64,000 nt of DNA from NCBI RefSeq assembly GCF_001638985.1, contig NW_017265137.1, forward strand, positions 2,252,749 to 2,316,748, written 5' to 3'. The notes below the pieces were generated by a model. That model saw only the letters and a list, made by a program, of their open reading frames with translations. It ran no database searches and had not been told where the DNA came from. Below are positions 1 to 12,915 of the stretch, piece after piece. Position 1 is the first letter of the stretch; each line of letters starts with the position of its first letter. Origin of the DNA: Phycomyces blakesleeanus NRRL 1555(-) (taxonomy: Eukaryota > Mucoromycota > Mucoromycetes > Mucorales > Phycomycetaceae). The position numbers and the translations under genes were made by a program.

Positions 1-41
1 ATATAATATATACATATGTATGTATCTATGTATGTATGTAT

Positions 42-700
42 TTATGCACCAAGAACCTTCTTGACCATATCGCTCACTGTCTTCTTATCGGCCTTGGAAG
101 CATCAATAGTCCATGCCTTCATAACCTTGCCCATATCGCGTGCTGTGGTTGCACCGATTTCAGCCACCAAGGCACGTACATGGCTTTCGATTTCTTCGGC
201 AGACATCTGGGCAGGCAAGTAACGCTGCAATACAGCCAATTCGGCTTGTTCTTGCTCGGCCAACTCAGGTCGTCCGCCAGCAGCATACTGGGCTACAGAG
301 TCTTGGCGACGCTTGATGCCCTTCTGGAGGACCGACAGAACGGAAGCATTCTCGCTCTGACCGGGGACAGCGTTTGGTGACTTGATATAATAAGTGTAGT
401 CACTCAAGACACTCTTGACAACGTTGAGGTCAGGCTGCTTCTTCTCACGCATCAAGGTCTTGCGATCCTGCTTGAGTTGATCGAGAAGGGATTCTACGAA
501 TGTGAATGTGAATTTGAATGTGAATGAACTAAAATGATAATTAAATATATATAGAAGAAAATAGAATTGTAAGTCTATATTATTGAGTACAACTTACCAG
601 TAGCTTCACTTGTGTAGTGTCTAACAAGACCCAGGCTGCGCATGGGCATGGATCTGCATTGGCTGGTCAATAGGAACAAGGATCTTTGAAGGCTGGCCAT
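42..700 (-). CDS. AIM41: AIM41 / GatB-YqeY domain mitochondrial protein
   Basis: Two exons: 700..598 and 493..42 (intron 494-597, GT..AG), 184 residues. Exon 1 encodes an Arg/Ser/Leu-rich, acid-free N-terminus that looks like a mitochondrial presequence. The rest is a complete YqeY-type domain, with an N-terminal helical part, the Glu/Gln-rich middle and the motif ending MGKVMKAW near the C-terminus. Family members are related to the tail of GatB (amidotransferase subunit B) and fungal Aim41 is mitochondrial; the exact biochemical role is not settled. The ATG at 700 is chosen because it supplies the presequence and the splice keeps frame. The stop lies only 42 bases from the window edge, so the 3' UTR is not fully covered. 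Confidence 0.9.
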
Positions 701-1426
701 TTTGAGAATGAGTAAAGGGTTGACACATTTTGGAAATGTAAATAAATATACCTTAATTCAGGTACCGCAACCCTTCAAAATAAAACCGCTTTGTTTATGT
801 TGCATTTTGTATGTGTGTGTGTGTAGTGTCTTCTTTTCCTTTGTCTTCTTTAGATTGGGTGCTTTTAATTTAAGCCAAGCTCACATGAGAGTCTCTCTAG
901 CAATTAAATAAAACCCTCAATGGGTCTCAAGTACCAGACTTTGGATTACAATACTTGGACTCTTTGATTACATCGAATATCTATCTATCTATTTCACTGT
1001 TTACTTGTACATAAGCCAGTATTAAAAATCCAGGTATCGGTTTTTTTTATGAAGTGAATTTTTGAAATAAAAGAAGATTCAGGTCCAAGATGCTTAATAT
1101 TTACAAGTCAAAATATTAAGCAACCCATTCTATTTTCTTTCCTCCTTTTAAAAAAGAAACTATTTTGTGATAAACATATACTTCTTCTTCTTGGATATAT
1201 ATTGTGAGTAAATAAGATGGTGTCGTTTTCGGTTTCTTTTTTTTTTTAGTTTTGTTGTTGGTGCTTTTATTATTATTATTGATATTCTAAAGAAAGTGCG
1301 TATTTTTTTTTTACAGATTTTTGCGAGGATGAATCTTATTTCTTATATAAATACATATATATTTTGGTGTGTGAAATGTAGTAAGTTTGGGATGTGTAAT
1401 ATGCTATATATATATAAAAAAGAAAC
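701..1426. other. intergenic, AT-rich
   Basis: This is the upstream region of AIM41 and the 3' side of NIP7. It contains short T tracts and a small GT microsatellite near 809-825. No convincing gene is seen. Confidence 0.6.
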
Positions 1427-2379
1427 TTAGAACAGAGTGTCTTCCTCACGGAGGTACTCTCCAACATCAGCTTGATGGAACATGATGATATCTGTGGGTG
1501 CAAGCTTCTTCATATCAACTGTCGAGCGTGCTGTCACACCGAAACCCTGTTTTATGATAAACAAGTTAATACACATAGACACAAGGATTCTCTCTCTTTT
1601 ATATCCCGCCACTCGTAATTTTCTTCATATCCTCCTAAGCTCAACAGAATCTCTTAACTTACTAAGGGACTATCGGACATAGTGTAAACAACTACACCAG
1701 TGTGTTCGGGAGTATCATCGGTAATTCTACCCAAGTGAGCCTTGACGACATGATTGCCGTAAAGGAATGGCATCTCACCATTAGGCTTGATCCAGATCTT
1801 GTGCTAAACAAAAAAAAAATTACACTCAATCAGTACCAAGTTTCTTCTTCTTCTTTTTTTTCCCAATCGCTTTGCTTTTTATATATTATCCGTTTGTACC
1901 TTGGCGTACTGTGCAAGATGATCAAGAGCAGTAATGTGCAATTTAAACTTTCCAGTCTTTGTGAACTTTCCAAAGCACACACCAGCCGATCCGAGCTGAT
2001 CACGTCCAACACTTGCAGCAATGCGCATCATAGCCTCACTATTATTATAATTAATATATTAGTATTTGTGAAGTACATGATTTAAGCATATTTCATCCTT
2101 TTGTTTCTTTAGATATATATACATATAGTAATATTAACAGTAGTAGTGGTAATAATTTTTTACCTGAGGTAATAGACACGGTTGTTGTGAAGACGGAAGC
2201 AGTAAGTCTCATCGGGACGATCGATCAAATGCTTAATGTTGGCTCCAATGCTATAAATCGTTTCCTTTTCTAATTAGGTACATATACATGTATTATTGTC
2301 TCAAGTACTTGAGTAAGGCTTACTATTTGGCGAGCTTCTCAAAGAGAGTTGTGGTTTCTTCGGCTGTCAAGGGACGCAT
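1427..2379 (-). CDS. NIP7: 60S ribosome biogenesis factor NIP7
   Basis: Five exons: 2379..2324, 2250..2164, 2038..1900, 1803..1663 and 1546..1427. All junctions are GT-AG and in frame, giving 180 residues, the usual length of NIP7. The N-terminus reads MRPLTAEET. Residues about 95-180 form the PUA domain, with the family-typical stretches [18 protein letters not shown] and [17 protein letters not shown] at the very end. NIP7 is a nucleolar protein needed for 27S pre-rRNA processing and 60S assembly, and binds RNA through the PUA domain. The gene is transcribed away from SLX1, with only 306 bases between the two ATGs. The exon structure explains every conserved block, so the model is secure. 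Confidence 0.96.
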
Positions 2380-2626
2380 TATGTATAAAAATATATGTAT
2401 ATAATAAAAAAAAGGGGGAGAGGGGATTAAGCTCTATTGAATTAAAAAAAAATGTATAAAAAAAAAAGTCAGCTTCAAGCAAAAATGGTCTCTAGATTTC
2501 GGTATTTGGAATTGCACCAAGCCACTTGCCACTGCCCATTTTTTGTGACTGATGAAAAGTTGAAGTAGAGGGAGAAAGGGAGAGAGTGTGGAGTGTACTT
2601 TGAGAGATTATGAGAGAGAAATAGAG

Positions 2627-2657
<31 letters not shown>

Positions 2658-2685
2658 ATGTCTACTTCTTCTCTGTCACAAATTT
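2380..2685. promoter_or_regulatory. shared divergent promoter NIP7 / SLX1
   Basis: 306 bases separate the NIP7 ATG (-) from the SLX1 ATG (+). The region holds A tracts (2405-2467), a purine-rich GAGAG stretch (2565-2630) and a TG repeat (2637-2657). No classical TATA box can be assigned with certainty. Co-regulation is inferred from geometry only. Confidence 0.5.
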
Positions 2686-3799
2686 ATGGAGCCTAGTTGT
2701 GTATTTTATAGCTGTTATTTGATTAGGTCTTTAAATCCAGACTATCCAAACAGAGTTTATGTTGGGTCTACACCAGACCCTATCAAACGTTTGAGACAAC
2801 ACAATGGAGAGATTACACAAGGTGCAAAGAAGACAACACCGTATCGTCCTTGGTAGAAAATATACATAAATATGTACATACATACATACATACATACATA
2901 TATTGTCTGTTATCAAATTGTGTATTGAGACTAGTATTTTCTTTAAAAAAAAAACTAGGGAAATGGTAATGTTGGTTTATGGATTCCCTAGCAACTTGTG
3001 TGCACTTGCATTTGAAAATGCCTGGCAACATCCTCTAGAGTCTCGACACCTCAAAAGATCAAAGTGTTATGCCAACAAGGACAATGCTTTTGGAATGAGT
3101 AGTAAACAACATGCGAATCTATTGCTTTCCAAGATGCGGGCTGTACATGATGTCTTGTCCACAAAGCCGTTTTCTCGGTGGCCACTCAATATTCACTTTA
3201 TTACCCCAGCTTTCAAATGCCTGTTTGAGGCAGAGGGGCAGGGTATGGCGGGTATTCTGCTACCCCATCACATAAAGACTACACTTGGACCACTGACTAA
3301 TCTTCCACTTAAGAAATTCCAATTGGATAAGAGTGAGTTTAATATATATTGCATGTTATAGATATATAATTGAACATATATATCTTGTGTAGAAGACGAC
3401 CCTGTATATCATAATTTTTGTTCAATGGCTGATAAAGTGCCTTGTTATATGTGTAAACTTGATGTTGAGAAAAAGGTATAGCTTCTTTTTCTTCTTCTTT
3501 GAATGTTTATATAATATCTTGATCTATTTTTTGTGAAGGTATAAATGTAACTGACAAGAGGATCTCTTTTTTTCTTTTCTTCATATTAGAATACACAGGC
3601 GTTTGTAGGCTGTTTAGATTGTAAGATGGTAACACATCTAAGGTGTCTTGCCAGTCATCTTCTTCTTATGGACTCTGATTCTGACAATGAACTTGTACCA
3701 GTCAAAGGAAAATGCCCCAAATGTGACACTGATATGCTTTGGGGAGATCTTATTCAGGCACTCAAAAAACGTAGCACTTGGGCACTCGAAGAACAATAA
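2686..3799 (+). CDS. SLX1: structure-specific endonuclease subunit SLX1
   Basis: Four exons: 2686-2852, 2959-3332, 3393-3475 and 3590-3799, giving 277 residues. The N-terminal GIY-YIG nuclease domain is visible as CYLI (about 10-13), VYVGST (24-29), an Arg in RLRQHN (35-40) and the catalytic Glu in FENAWQHP (E75). The C-terminus is a RING/PHD-type zinc finger with Cys/His pairs near C198/C201, C216/C219, H224/C227 and C250/C253. SLX1 with its partner SLX4 cuts branched DNA such as Holliday junctions, flaps and stalled forks. SLX4 is not in the window. The ATG at 2686 is preferred over the upstream in-frame ATG at 2638, because the intervening codons are a TG microsatellite. A likely poly(A) signal (CAATAAAG) lies near 3852. 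Confidence 0.95.
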
Positions 3800-4174
3800 A
3801 AACCAATACCAAATAACAAATAACAATAACAATTATTATTTCATCTTTAATGCAATAAAGATATTTGTGTGTGTGTGTGTGTGTGTGTTTTTGAGGGTGT
3901 AGATATAAGGTGTAGATATAAGTATGGGTGTAGGTTTAGGTGTAGGTGCAGGTGGGTGTAAGCTGGTAGAGAGAGAGATATATATTTAATGGTATTAAGC
4001 AAATATAATTTTTTTTTCTCATTTTTTTTTGTGTGCGTATGATTGCCTGCAAGAAACATTGAGTTAATGACTCCTCTTTTTTGGTATATCAATATACAGA
4101 TACATTACCTCTTTATTATATATACTTGTTTATATAGTATTTGATCTTTGATCCTTGATCCTTGCTTTTTTTTG
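3800..4174. other. SLX1 3' flank with GT-rich repeats
   Basis: Contains a (GT)n run at 3866-3889 followed by degenerate GGTGTAGGTTTAGG-like GT-rich sequence to about 3960. No gene is seen. Confidence 0.5.
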
Positions 4175-4279
4175 TTACATGAAGACCCAGGTTGCACATG
4201 CCAGGGGAGTTGCTGCAGCAGACACAAAGGCAGACATGGCCAGAACAGTGAAGACAAAGACCTTGGTACGGGAAGACAT
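4175..4279 (-). CDS. tentative small secreted or membrane peptide
   Basis: A 34-residue reading frame starts at the ATG at 4279. It has a basic start (SSRTK), then a hydrophobic Val/Phe/Ala core and an AAATP stretch, so it resembles a signal peptide or a single membrane segment. No family is recognised. It could be the first exon of a longer spliced gene, but no convincing downstream exon is seen. The patch is less AT-rich than its surroundings. Confidence is low because short frames arise by chance. Confidence 0.25.
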   Translation of the reverse strand: MSSRTKVFVFTVLAMSAFVSAAATPLACATWVFM

Positions 4280-7200
4280 TACTGGATAATAACGGCGATA
4301 AAAAGATTAAGAAGACGAGGAGGAAGAGGAAGGAGAAATAAGAGAAAGGTAAAGAGGAGGAGAAGAAAAAATTGAAGCTTTTAATGTTCTAAAGTGCCTT
4401 GATGAATCAATTGAAAAAAAAATGAAAAAAAAAATATCTGGGGCGTTTGCTTACGTAGGATTGAATAACCTATTTCTCGCTCTTTGTTTCTTTTTGCAAA
4501 TAAGTCAATAGTAGAATGCCTTTTGTGCGTATTTGTTTTGTAAGCACAATGCAGCCACTCTATTATTGGCTTTCACACATTTTGATAAATAAGGAGTCTA
4601 AATGGAGAGCAATAGAGATAGATGTAGAGGGGGGGTCAAGGGTTCAAAGTTGCTTCCAGACTCTTTCTTGGTTATTATTATTATCATTTTTTTTTGGGTT
4701 TCTTTCCCCTTACTTTTCTTCTTCTTCTTCTTCTTTTGTCTTGTGTAGTTTAGAAGATTGTTATAATGGTGGACCTAATTCATATGCCTTATTTATTATA
4801 CATCATTAGTTTGGAATTCTAATTCTAATTCTAATTCTAATTCTAATAATAATAATAATAATCTATATAATAATTATTTTCTAGTATGAACATTGCAAGG
4901 CTACATAGTTTGGACTGCAGAACCAAGCAGACAAGAATAGTTGAGGATTCAATAGAAATATAAAGATACATACATAAATATGTATATAGATAGATAGTTT
5001 TCTTGTTTTTACTGATTAATCTGCACAGCTAAAGAAAGCAAAAAAGATAAATTACCTTAATTTCCTACTCGGCGTCACGTCAAAAAAGGTTTGCAGGTGT
5101 ATATCCAAAAGATGCAAACAAACAATCTACAATGGCATGAATCTGCATGGTGTAACAAGTCATTTATTTAAATATCACAATTACAATTATGATGACTATC
5201 TTTTTGCTGCTCAAGTCTGTCCTGTCCTTGCCTTTATTTTATTTTTTCTTGGGGGGTTGACATTCTTTAAATGATAATCTCATTCTTATTCTTATCCTTA
5301 TTTTGCAAAGATTTTGTCTCAAAAAACATTATACAATTTGTTTTCTGCATTCCAACTAATAATTATACTAGATTTGCTGAAAGATAGACTATAATTTATG
5401 GCCAATATTCTTCATGTAATTGTGTTTCAAGTAATAGTAGTATCTATTTGGTTTGTTCAAATGCAATGCACTGATCAAATACCTATAATGTTAGCCTGAG
5501 AACAATATTTTGATCACCAAGTCAATAATATGCATTATTGCAGGAGAATACCGTTGTTCTGGGGTATATTATTTTTTTATATATATATAATTAATATATC
5601 TTGGTTCAGAGTGTGGCTGTGTTAAATATCAAGTCAATACGGAACAAGTCTGTTTTGTATTGACTTGTACATTAAAATCTCTAATATTCATTGGTATCAA
5701 AAGTGCATAGATCGAAATATCCTTCTCTTTCCCTCCCTTTTGCTTTAACCACCCCTTTGGCTATGTCTGTTGAATAGCTCTGGTGACAAAAAGAATTCAC
5801 ATAAATGTACCTCTTTGTTATACTGTAGATATGAATTATACAAGTAGCAATATGTATTCTTTTACTATTTAACTCATACTTTACTTTCTATTTCTATTTC
5901 CATTTCCATTCCCAATTATATATATATATATTATATACTAAAATATTCATGACGTACAATCTAGTTACACACAGACACACACACAAGGCCGTATCTCCCA
6001 GTTAGATTAGAGGGGGCTAATCGGAGTGTGGGTCTCTTTACTCTATTTTATTGATTAAGAGCCCTATTTTTCTTTTATATTTTTTTTTATTATGGTTGCT
6101 ATTATATATTTTCCATGTGCGTCATTTAGACTGTACTAGATCCCCCATTAACGACTCGAGTACCTTTTATATTTTATTTAAAAATAAAAATAAAAATAAA
6201 ATATATATATATATATATATATTCCTCTTCTCACTTACTCACTCACTCACTTACTCACTTACTCGCTCACTCGCTCACTCGCTCACTCGCTCACTCTCTT
6301 TATATATATGCATACATAATAAACATATTGTTGGGATTGTTTAAAAATGCTGACATCACATTAAATTCTATGCACAAGCCAATTTCATTTTTATTTTTAC
6401 AAAAAAATAAATAAAAATAAAAGCTCATATAGGCATAGTCATGAACAATATTAATAGTAATATATACAGCAATTATATATATATATGTAAAAAAGAATAT
6501 TATTATCGTTATGAATTAATAATAATAATAATAATAATAAAAGTTTTTTGAGTCTTCTTGTTATTGGAGATCCAAAATAAATGAACAAATGGCTTCATAA
6601 CCGTAAGAATCCTCTTACTCATTTTTTTTTTAAAAAAAAAAAAGTGGTTTGAAGGCTTAGATTGAAACATGGATCAAAGCTGAATATATTTCAATATCCA
6701 ATAAATTATCATATACGCATATAAATATATATTGGTTTGTTTGTTTGTAAAACATTACTCATACAAAGTTTTATAAAGATATCGAAGAAACCAAAAAACC
6801 CCCCCCCCCCGAGAGACATGAGATTGTCGTAATAGGATAAACTTTGAAATATATTTGGATATTTAAACTCAGTAAAACCAATTCATGTTTCTCAATTCAC
6901 CCAATAAAATGATGAACTGAATCAAAACTACGAGATCTTCACTAAAGTAATTTTTCTTTTTTTTAAAAAATAATAATACTCGGAATCCAATTGAATTTCT
7001 TTATCAGAATTTTATAAGAATAAGACCTTTTTTTTATATCTTATTTTAATATATCGCATTCATTCATATAAAAAAAATCATGAAAAGATAAACAGAATTT
7101 CAGTAAAAGTAAAGGGTCATTTCTATACTTTTCATATAAGTCTTTCATTATTTACCATATCAAAGGTTACACTAGATTGACTTGGTAACTAAACCTTCCA

Positions 7201-8171
7201 GAAAGCAGGTTGCGCAGTAAAAATACCAAAAATAAATAAATTAATTAATAAAAAAACAATATATATATAATGATAATAATATTCTTCTTTTATTATTATT
7301 ATTATTATTCATAGCTTTTGAATATGTAGTATGTTTATAATAAGTAAAAAAAACTGTGTATGTATATTATGTATATATAAATGTTATGCCATATCAGATC
7401 AGATCATATCAAATCAGATCAAATCAATAAGGAGTATAATGTTACCAAAAGGCTGATAATAATAATAATAATAATAATAGCCAATATAAGGCCAAGTAAA
7501 GTAAGAAAGGGTGAGGACAACAAGAGAAAGAAATAGAGAAGGAGAAGGAAATGGGGATTTGGTTGGTACACTATTGAATACATAAATTAAAACTGTAATA
7601 AGCTTATTCTCTTATCTGAATGACATCAATACTATAATAAAACATAATAAAAACGAATCTAAACCTTTATATATACACATAAGACTCAAAGCCGTTTTCA
7701 GTATTCCTTTACTACTAAATATATATACATATATTTTTATCATATTTACTATGACTTGAATAACCAAATAAATTATATAATATCTTTCTTTTTTTAAAAA
7801 AAAAACGATACCCTTGAATGAGTGTACGTATATATACATACGTACAGAGAGAGAGCGAAAACCTTGCAAGGCCAATAATAAATTAAAGGAGAAAACATTT
7901 GGAAATTCAGTCTCAGAATATTCTGAGACATAGCAGTCCACTGTTTTTTTTTAATGGGTGTTTCTCGTTTTTTTTTTTGCTGTTTAAAAAAAAGCATGCG
8001 CATCACACAGAATAACAAGTCACAGATGTAAAACGTCGGCGAAAAAATCAAAAAAAAAGAAAGTTTTTTTTTAATTATATATGTATATATATATATCAAG
8101 AAATAAGGAAATAAAATCTTGCTCCCTCCTTTCTCCCTCCTTCATCAGCTTCATTAAAAAAAAAGGGAATC
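4280..8171. other. gene-poor AT-rich intergenic region
   Basis: About 3.9 kb with many simple repeats: (ATTCTA)n at 4817-4845, an ACTC/GCTC repeat at 6231-6298, T10A12 at 6622-6643, C12 at 6799-6810, and ATA/TAA trinucleotide runs. No supportable gene is seen. Open frames at 4516-4809 and 6051-6344 are low-complexity. Confidence 0.55.
6231..6298. repeat. (ACTC/GCTC)n microsatellite
   Basis: Tandem 4-base units alternate between ACTC and GCTC, with occasional TTACTC variants. Confidence 0.9.
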
Positions 8172-10226
8172 ATGAGTGCCATTTCAGCATCCAAGGCTAA
8201 GCGTCTCGCAGCAAAGGCTGCCAAGGGTGGCAAGGCTGATTCTGGCAAGGATTCCGGCAAGAACACTCCCATTTCGACCAAGACTACATCCGCAGAGGAT
8301 CTTATGGACAAGTTGAAGATCAATGTCGACCGTACTGCCACCGGTAACTACTCTTCCCAGGAAAGAAGCAGAGATATCAAGATCGAGTCATACTCTCTCA
8401 ACTACCACGGTCGTGTTCTTATCGATAACGCTACCATCGAACTCAACTTTGGCAGACGTTATGGTCTTTTGGGTGCTAACGGTTCTGGAAAGTCTACCTT
8501 CCTTACCTCCCTTGCCGAGAGAGATATCGAGATCCCCGAACATATCGATGTAAGTATTTTTTCTGGATTCATACGCACATACATATAATGTGCATGTAGC
8601 CCAATGGGAGAAACTAGGTTTTTCTTTCATTTCATTTCATATTATCAATTCAGACACAAACAAACAAACAAGTATACAATTGTATATATTTGTACATCTT
8701 GTACATCTTGTAAATTTATTTTGTTTGTGTCTGAATCGATAATATGAAATGAATCATTCAGGTTTTTAATTATAGATAAACTTACCCATATTTTTTTTTG
8801 GTAGACCTACCTCCTTAACCAAGAAGCCGAGCCTTCTGACATGAACGCTGTCGAGGCTGTCATCCTTCACGCCCAGAAGGAAGTCGCCCGTCTCGAGAAG
8901 CAGGTCGAGGAACTCCTCAGCCAGGATGATGGTGCCGACAACCCGCTTTTGGATGATATCTATGAGCGTATCGAAGGCATGGATCCCTCCACCTTTGAGG
9001 CCAGAGCTTGCTCTCTCCTTTCCGGTCTTGGTTTCAACACCGCTCAGATGAAGAAGGCCACCAAGGACATGTCTGGTGGTTGGCGTATGAGAGTCGCACT
9101 TGCGACTGCCCTTTTCATTAAGCCCACCCTCTTGTTGTTGGATGAGCCTACCAACCATTTGGATCTCGAGGCCTGTGTGTGGCTCGAAGAGTACCTCAAG
9201 ACCTACGACCGTATTCTTGTCGTCGTTTCCCACTCCCAGGATTTCCTCAACGGTGTCTGCACAAACACCATGAACTTGAACCACAAGCGTAAGCTCATCT
9301 ACTATGGTGGTAACTACGATATGTTCGTCAAGATTAAGGAGGAAAACGAGGTCAACCAGGCCAAGGCCTACGAGAAGCAGCAGGAAGAAATTGCCCACAT
9401 CAAGAAGTTCATTGCCTCTGCCGGTACCTACGCCAACTTGGTCCGTCAGGCCAAGTCCAAGCAGAAGATCATCGACAAGATGGAGGCTGCTGGTTTGATC
9501 GAGAAGGTCGAGAAGCCCCAGGCCTTCAAGTTTGCCTTTACCGATGTCGACAAGCTCCCCCCACCGGTCCTTGCCTTCCAGGAGGTCTCATTTGCCTACA
9601 GCGGTAAGGTTGAGGACTGTCTCTACCGTCACATCGAACTCGGTGTCGACATGGACTCCCGTATTGCCCTCGTCGGTCCTAACGGTGCCGGTAAGTCTAC
9701 CCTCCTCAAGTTGATGAGCAACGAGCTCGTGCCCACCGAAGGTCGTGTCCAGCGCCACACTGCCCTCAAGCTTGGCAAGTACTCCCAGCACTCCAACGAC
9801 CAACTCGAGATGGATCTGTCTCCCATTGACTACATGAAGAAGCATTTCCCTCACGAGAGCACCCAGACTGACCACTGGCGTCAGCAGTTGGGTCGCTATG
9901 GTTTGACCGGTGCCCATCAGACCTCTCCCATTGCCCACCTTTCCGATGGTCTCAAGTCCCGTCTCGTATTCGCCGAACTTGCCGTCCTCCACCCCCACAT
10001 CATCTTGTTGGACGAACCTACTAACCATTTGGATATGGAGTCCATCGATTCGCTCGCCAATGCTATCAACAGCTTCAAGGGTGGTGTTGTCCTTGTTTCC
10101 CACGACTTCCGTCTGATTTCACAGGTTGCAAAGGAGATCTGGTTGTGTGAGAACGGTGACATTGCCCGTTTCCCTGGATCTATTGCTGAGTACAAGGAGG
10201 GTCTCAGAAAGAAGGTCAAGATCTAG
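8172..10226 (+). CDS. ARB1: ABC-F ATPase ARB1-like ribosome biogenesis factor
   Basis: Two exons, 8172-8549 and 8805-10226 (intron 8550-8804), 599 residues. The protein has twin ABC domains and no membrane segments, hence ABC-F class. The Lys/Ala-rich N-terminus is typical of ARB1/ABCF2. Domain 1 has Walker A GANGSGKST (101-109), signature MSGGW (about 215-219) and Walker B with DEPTNHLD (about 239-246). Domain 2 has Walker A GPNGAGKST (about 417-425) and a second DEPTNHLD (about 533-540). The charged linker between the domains is rich in Lys, Gln and Glu. Yeast Arb1 acts in 40S and 60S biogenesis and shuttles between nucleus and cytoplasm. Codon use is strongly biased to C-ending codons, which suggests high expression. 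The intron carries a striking hairpin, listed separately. Confidence 0.95.
8631..8753 (+). repeat. intronic inverted repeat (long hairpin)
   Basis: Arms 8631-8664 and 8720-8753 are 34 bases each and complementary except for one A.C mismatch. The loop of about 55 bases contains a TATACAATTGTATA palindrome. The hairpin lies inside the ARB1 intron, so it would be transcribed with the pre-mRNA. Confidence 0.9.
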
Positions 10227-12915
10227 ATGATTTAAAGTGTTGTTTTTTAGATTTGTTTTTAAAAAAGAAAAAAAAAGAAGAAAGAAAAAAAAAAGACCAT
10301 AAGAAAAACCTTGAGGAGAAATACCTCTATATTTTTTTTTATTTTATATATATACTATTCTCCCTCTATCTATCTCCATTTCTATCTCTTTTTATCTCTA
10401 TTCCTCTATCTCTATTTTCTCTCTCTCTATCTATCTTTTCATCCTTTAGATTCTTTGGTCAAATTCTCTTAATTTTGTGCCAAAATTACCCTTTTGCAGT
10501 TTGATATATATATATATTCTTTATTTTCCACATGTATTAAAATAAATCATTAGTTTGGCTGCCCTTTTTATATATATACACAATACATGTGTCTATGCAC
10601 AAAGATATAATAATATTTTACCTATTGAAAGGGAAAAAGCATTTGGTACAGAATTTAACCTTGCATTACCAAAGTAGTATTTTGCTATTACATACAAAGA
10701 CCATTTCTACAAAGAAAGATAGCCTTATCCTGAACTATAATTTTGCTTACAAGACTTGTTTACATATGAGTATTTGTATAGTATGAGTAATAGTTAGAAA
10801 GGTCTTCTTTTGTTTCATAAAAAAAAGAAACTTGATTCACTAGTCTTGGTATATATATATAACATCAAGACTGTTAAGATTGCATCACTGTCACTGTTTA
10901 TCCACGCCACTGATGCTGTTCATCAACCTTTTTCTTTTTAAGGTTTGTGTAATCTACGCCCCCCTTTTTTTCACTTGCACCTCACCAGCCACAATAGATT
11001 TCCTAGACTCACTTTCTTTTTTTAATGCCTATTTTTTCTTTTTTTGATTGGCTTATGTTGTTGAGAAATCTCAACTTTACATCGCAATTTCTTATCTATA
11101 CACATTCATATCTCTCTCCTCTTTTATCGCCAAGAGCTTCAGTTTACTACAAATTCTTTTGGAGAATAGTGTCACACTACCAGTAGATAGCCCTCAACCA
11201 AAACCCCTTTTTTGTTTAGTTGTAATCTTTTATATATGTCTTAAAATTGTCAGGTTACTACTTGGTCAAGGTCACTTGTCAGCTAATCTTAAAATACATT
11301 CTACTCGCTCAAAGAGCTTTTAACTAATCCTCGCCTAGTCTCTCAGGTACCTTTCCGTACTGATTTAGTATACAGTACGTCATTTTATTTTTCTTTATTT
11401 CTAGAATTAAGAGTTGGATACGATGTACACTCACACAGCCATTACAATCAAAACAACGTTGCTTACCAATATTAAGTGGTAATTCCTAAAGATGTATTAA
11501 AAAGAAAATAATTGCTTACTCATGAGGCTGAGAAAACAGTCTGTGGGCTTACATACATACATACATATATATGTATATCCAGCCACTGACGTCTCTTTAC
11601 ACTTTGTGAGGATCTGTACACCCTGACTCCACAAATTATGTAACAATGTATGATATTCTCACAGGCTTATCATCGGATTATATGTACCTCTTGAACGCAG
11701 ATCAGGTTCTCTTCCTTTTCATTTTTTTTTAAAAAAAAACACATCTCTGCTGGTACTTCCTGTACACTTTGGTGAATTAGTTCTAAACCAAAACAGGGAA
11801 AGACGGGAGTTGGAGGTTTTTTTCCATGTGTGACTTTAGCCCTTTTTATATTCCAAAAGATTGTGCTTAAAGTCCATAATTTTTTAGGGATATTCTCTCT
11901 ATCTCTCTATGTCTCTTGACAAGACGCCACCCGAATTAAATATAGCTTTGCACAGACACAGTAGCACTTGTATAACCACACGCATATTTGTATAGATGTA
12001 TACACTTCTTTTCTGTGCATTTATTCTGGCCAAAACTCAAACTGTATACCGTATCCATCTTGGCCGCTTATTTCTTACTTCTTACTATTATTCTTATTAT
12101 CCCTCTATCCGTGATCACGTCACAATTCTCAGTACACTGATATTCTCTAGACTTTTACATGCCTTATTCTTTTAGGCTGATTATGTCCTCTCCCCTCAGT
12201 CAGTTTCTTAACTGCCATACAGCTACGCACAAGCAAAATTCACTCATCACTCCTCTTTATCTTGGTCATCAAATCTTGGCTCAGTCAGTGTACACTCTAA
12301 AGTATTGATAACCTTGATGAATTCATTTCTTTACTCTATTTTATTTTTTGGAATTCACAAATTCAAATATGTACTCTTAAATCTGTTGAATACATAATTA
12401 TCATCACTTTCTCTTTCCCTCCTACCTCCTAATAATTTCTTTCTCTCATCTTCCTCCTTGTCTACCTAAACTTGATCTTGCCCAGATGATCTTTATTTTG
12501 TCAATATATATATATATATATCTATTCTTTGTTGCTCCTGGTTGAAACCCTTTTGCTAGGCCTATTGTTTGTTATTTTATTTATGATAGTCGCCTCGTAA
12601 AACAATATTGATATTAATAATAGTATTACTAAAGGTCAACAGTGTTCTATTGAACCTTTATGTTCTTTAATATCTTTAATTGATCGATTTTTCTTTGTAG
12701 TAAACTTGACAAAATTATAGTTATCATCAAAATACACTTACATATATAGATACTAACATGTAAACTCCCGCCTTTTTTCTTTTTTACTTATTTTTTATTG
12801 ACTGGGGTTTCTATTTAAATGTAGGTGATGTGGTATTAAAATAAATCCAGATTAGGACGTCTTGATTCGGATCCCTAGAGTTAATTTCGACCACAACCTC
12901 TCCCTTAACTTACCT
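10227..12915. other. AT-rich intergenic region
   Basis: The ARB1 3' flank is pyrimidine-rich (10330-10445). It is followed by pyrimidine-rich and T/A tracts (T9A9 at 11722-11739) and a TA repeat near 12505-12520. No convincing gene is seen. Confidence 0.5.

Noticed and set aside
3900..3960. Telomere-like GT-rich repeat (GGTGTAGGTTTAGG)
   Set aside because: Degenerate and short, next to a GT microsatellite; does not repeat a telomeric unit.
9588..10103. Long open frames antisense to ARB1 (also 8766-9398)
   Set aside because: Shadows of a GC-biased, highly expressed coding sequence; no independent motifs.
11048..11323. 91-codon open frame on +
   Set aside because: Begins with TTG rather than ATG, is hydrophobic low-information sequence, and has no splice or family support.
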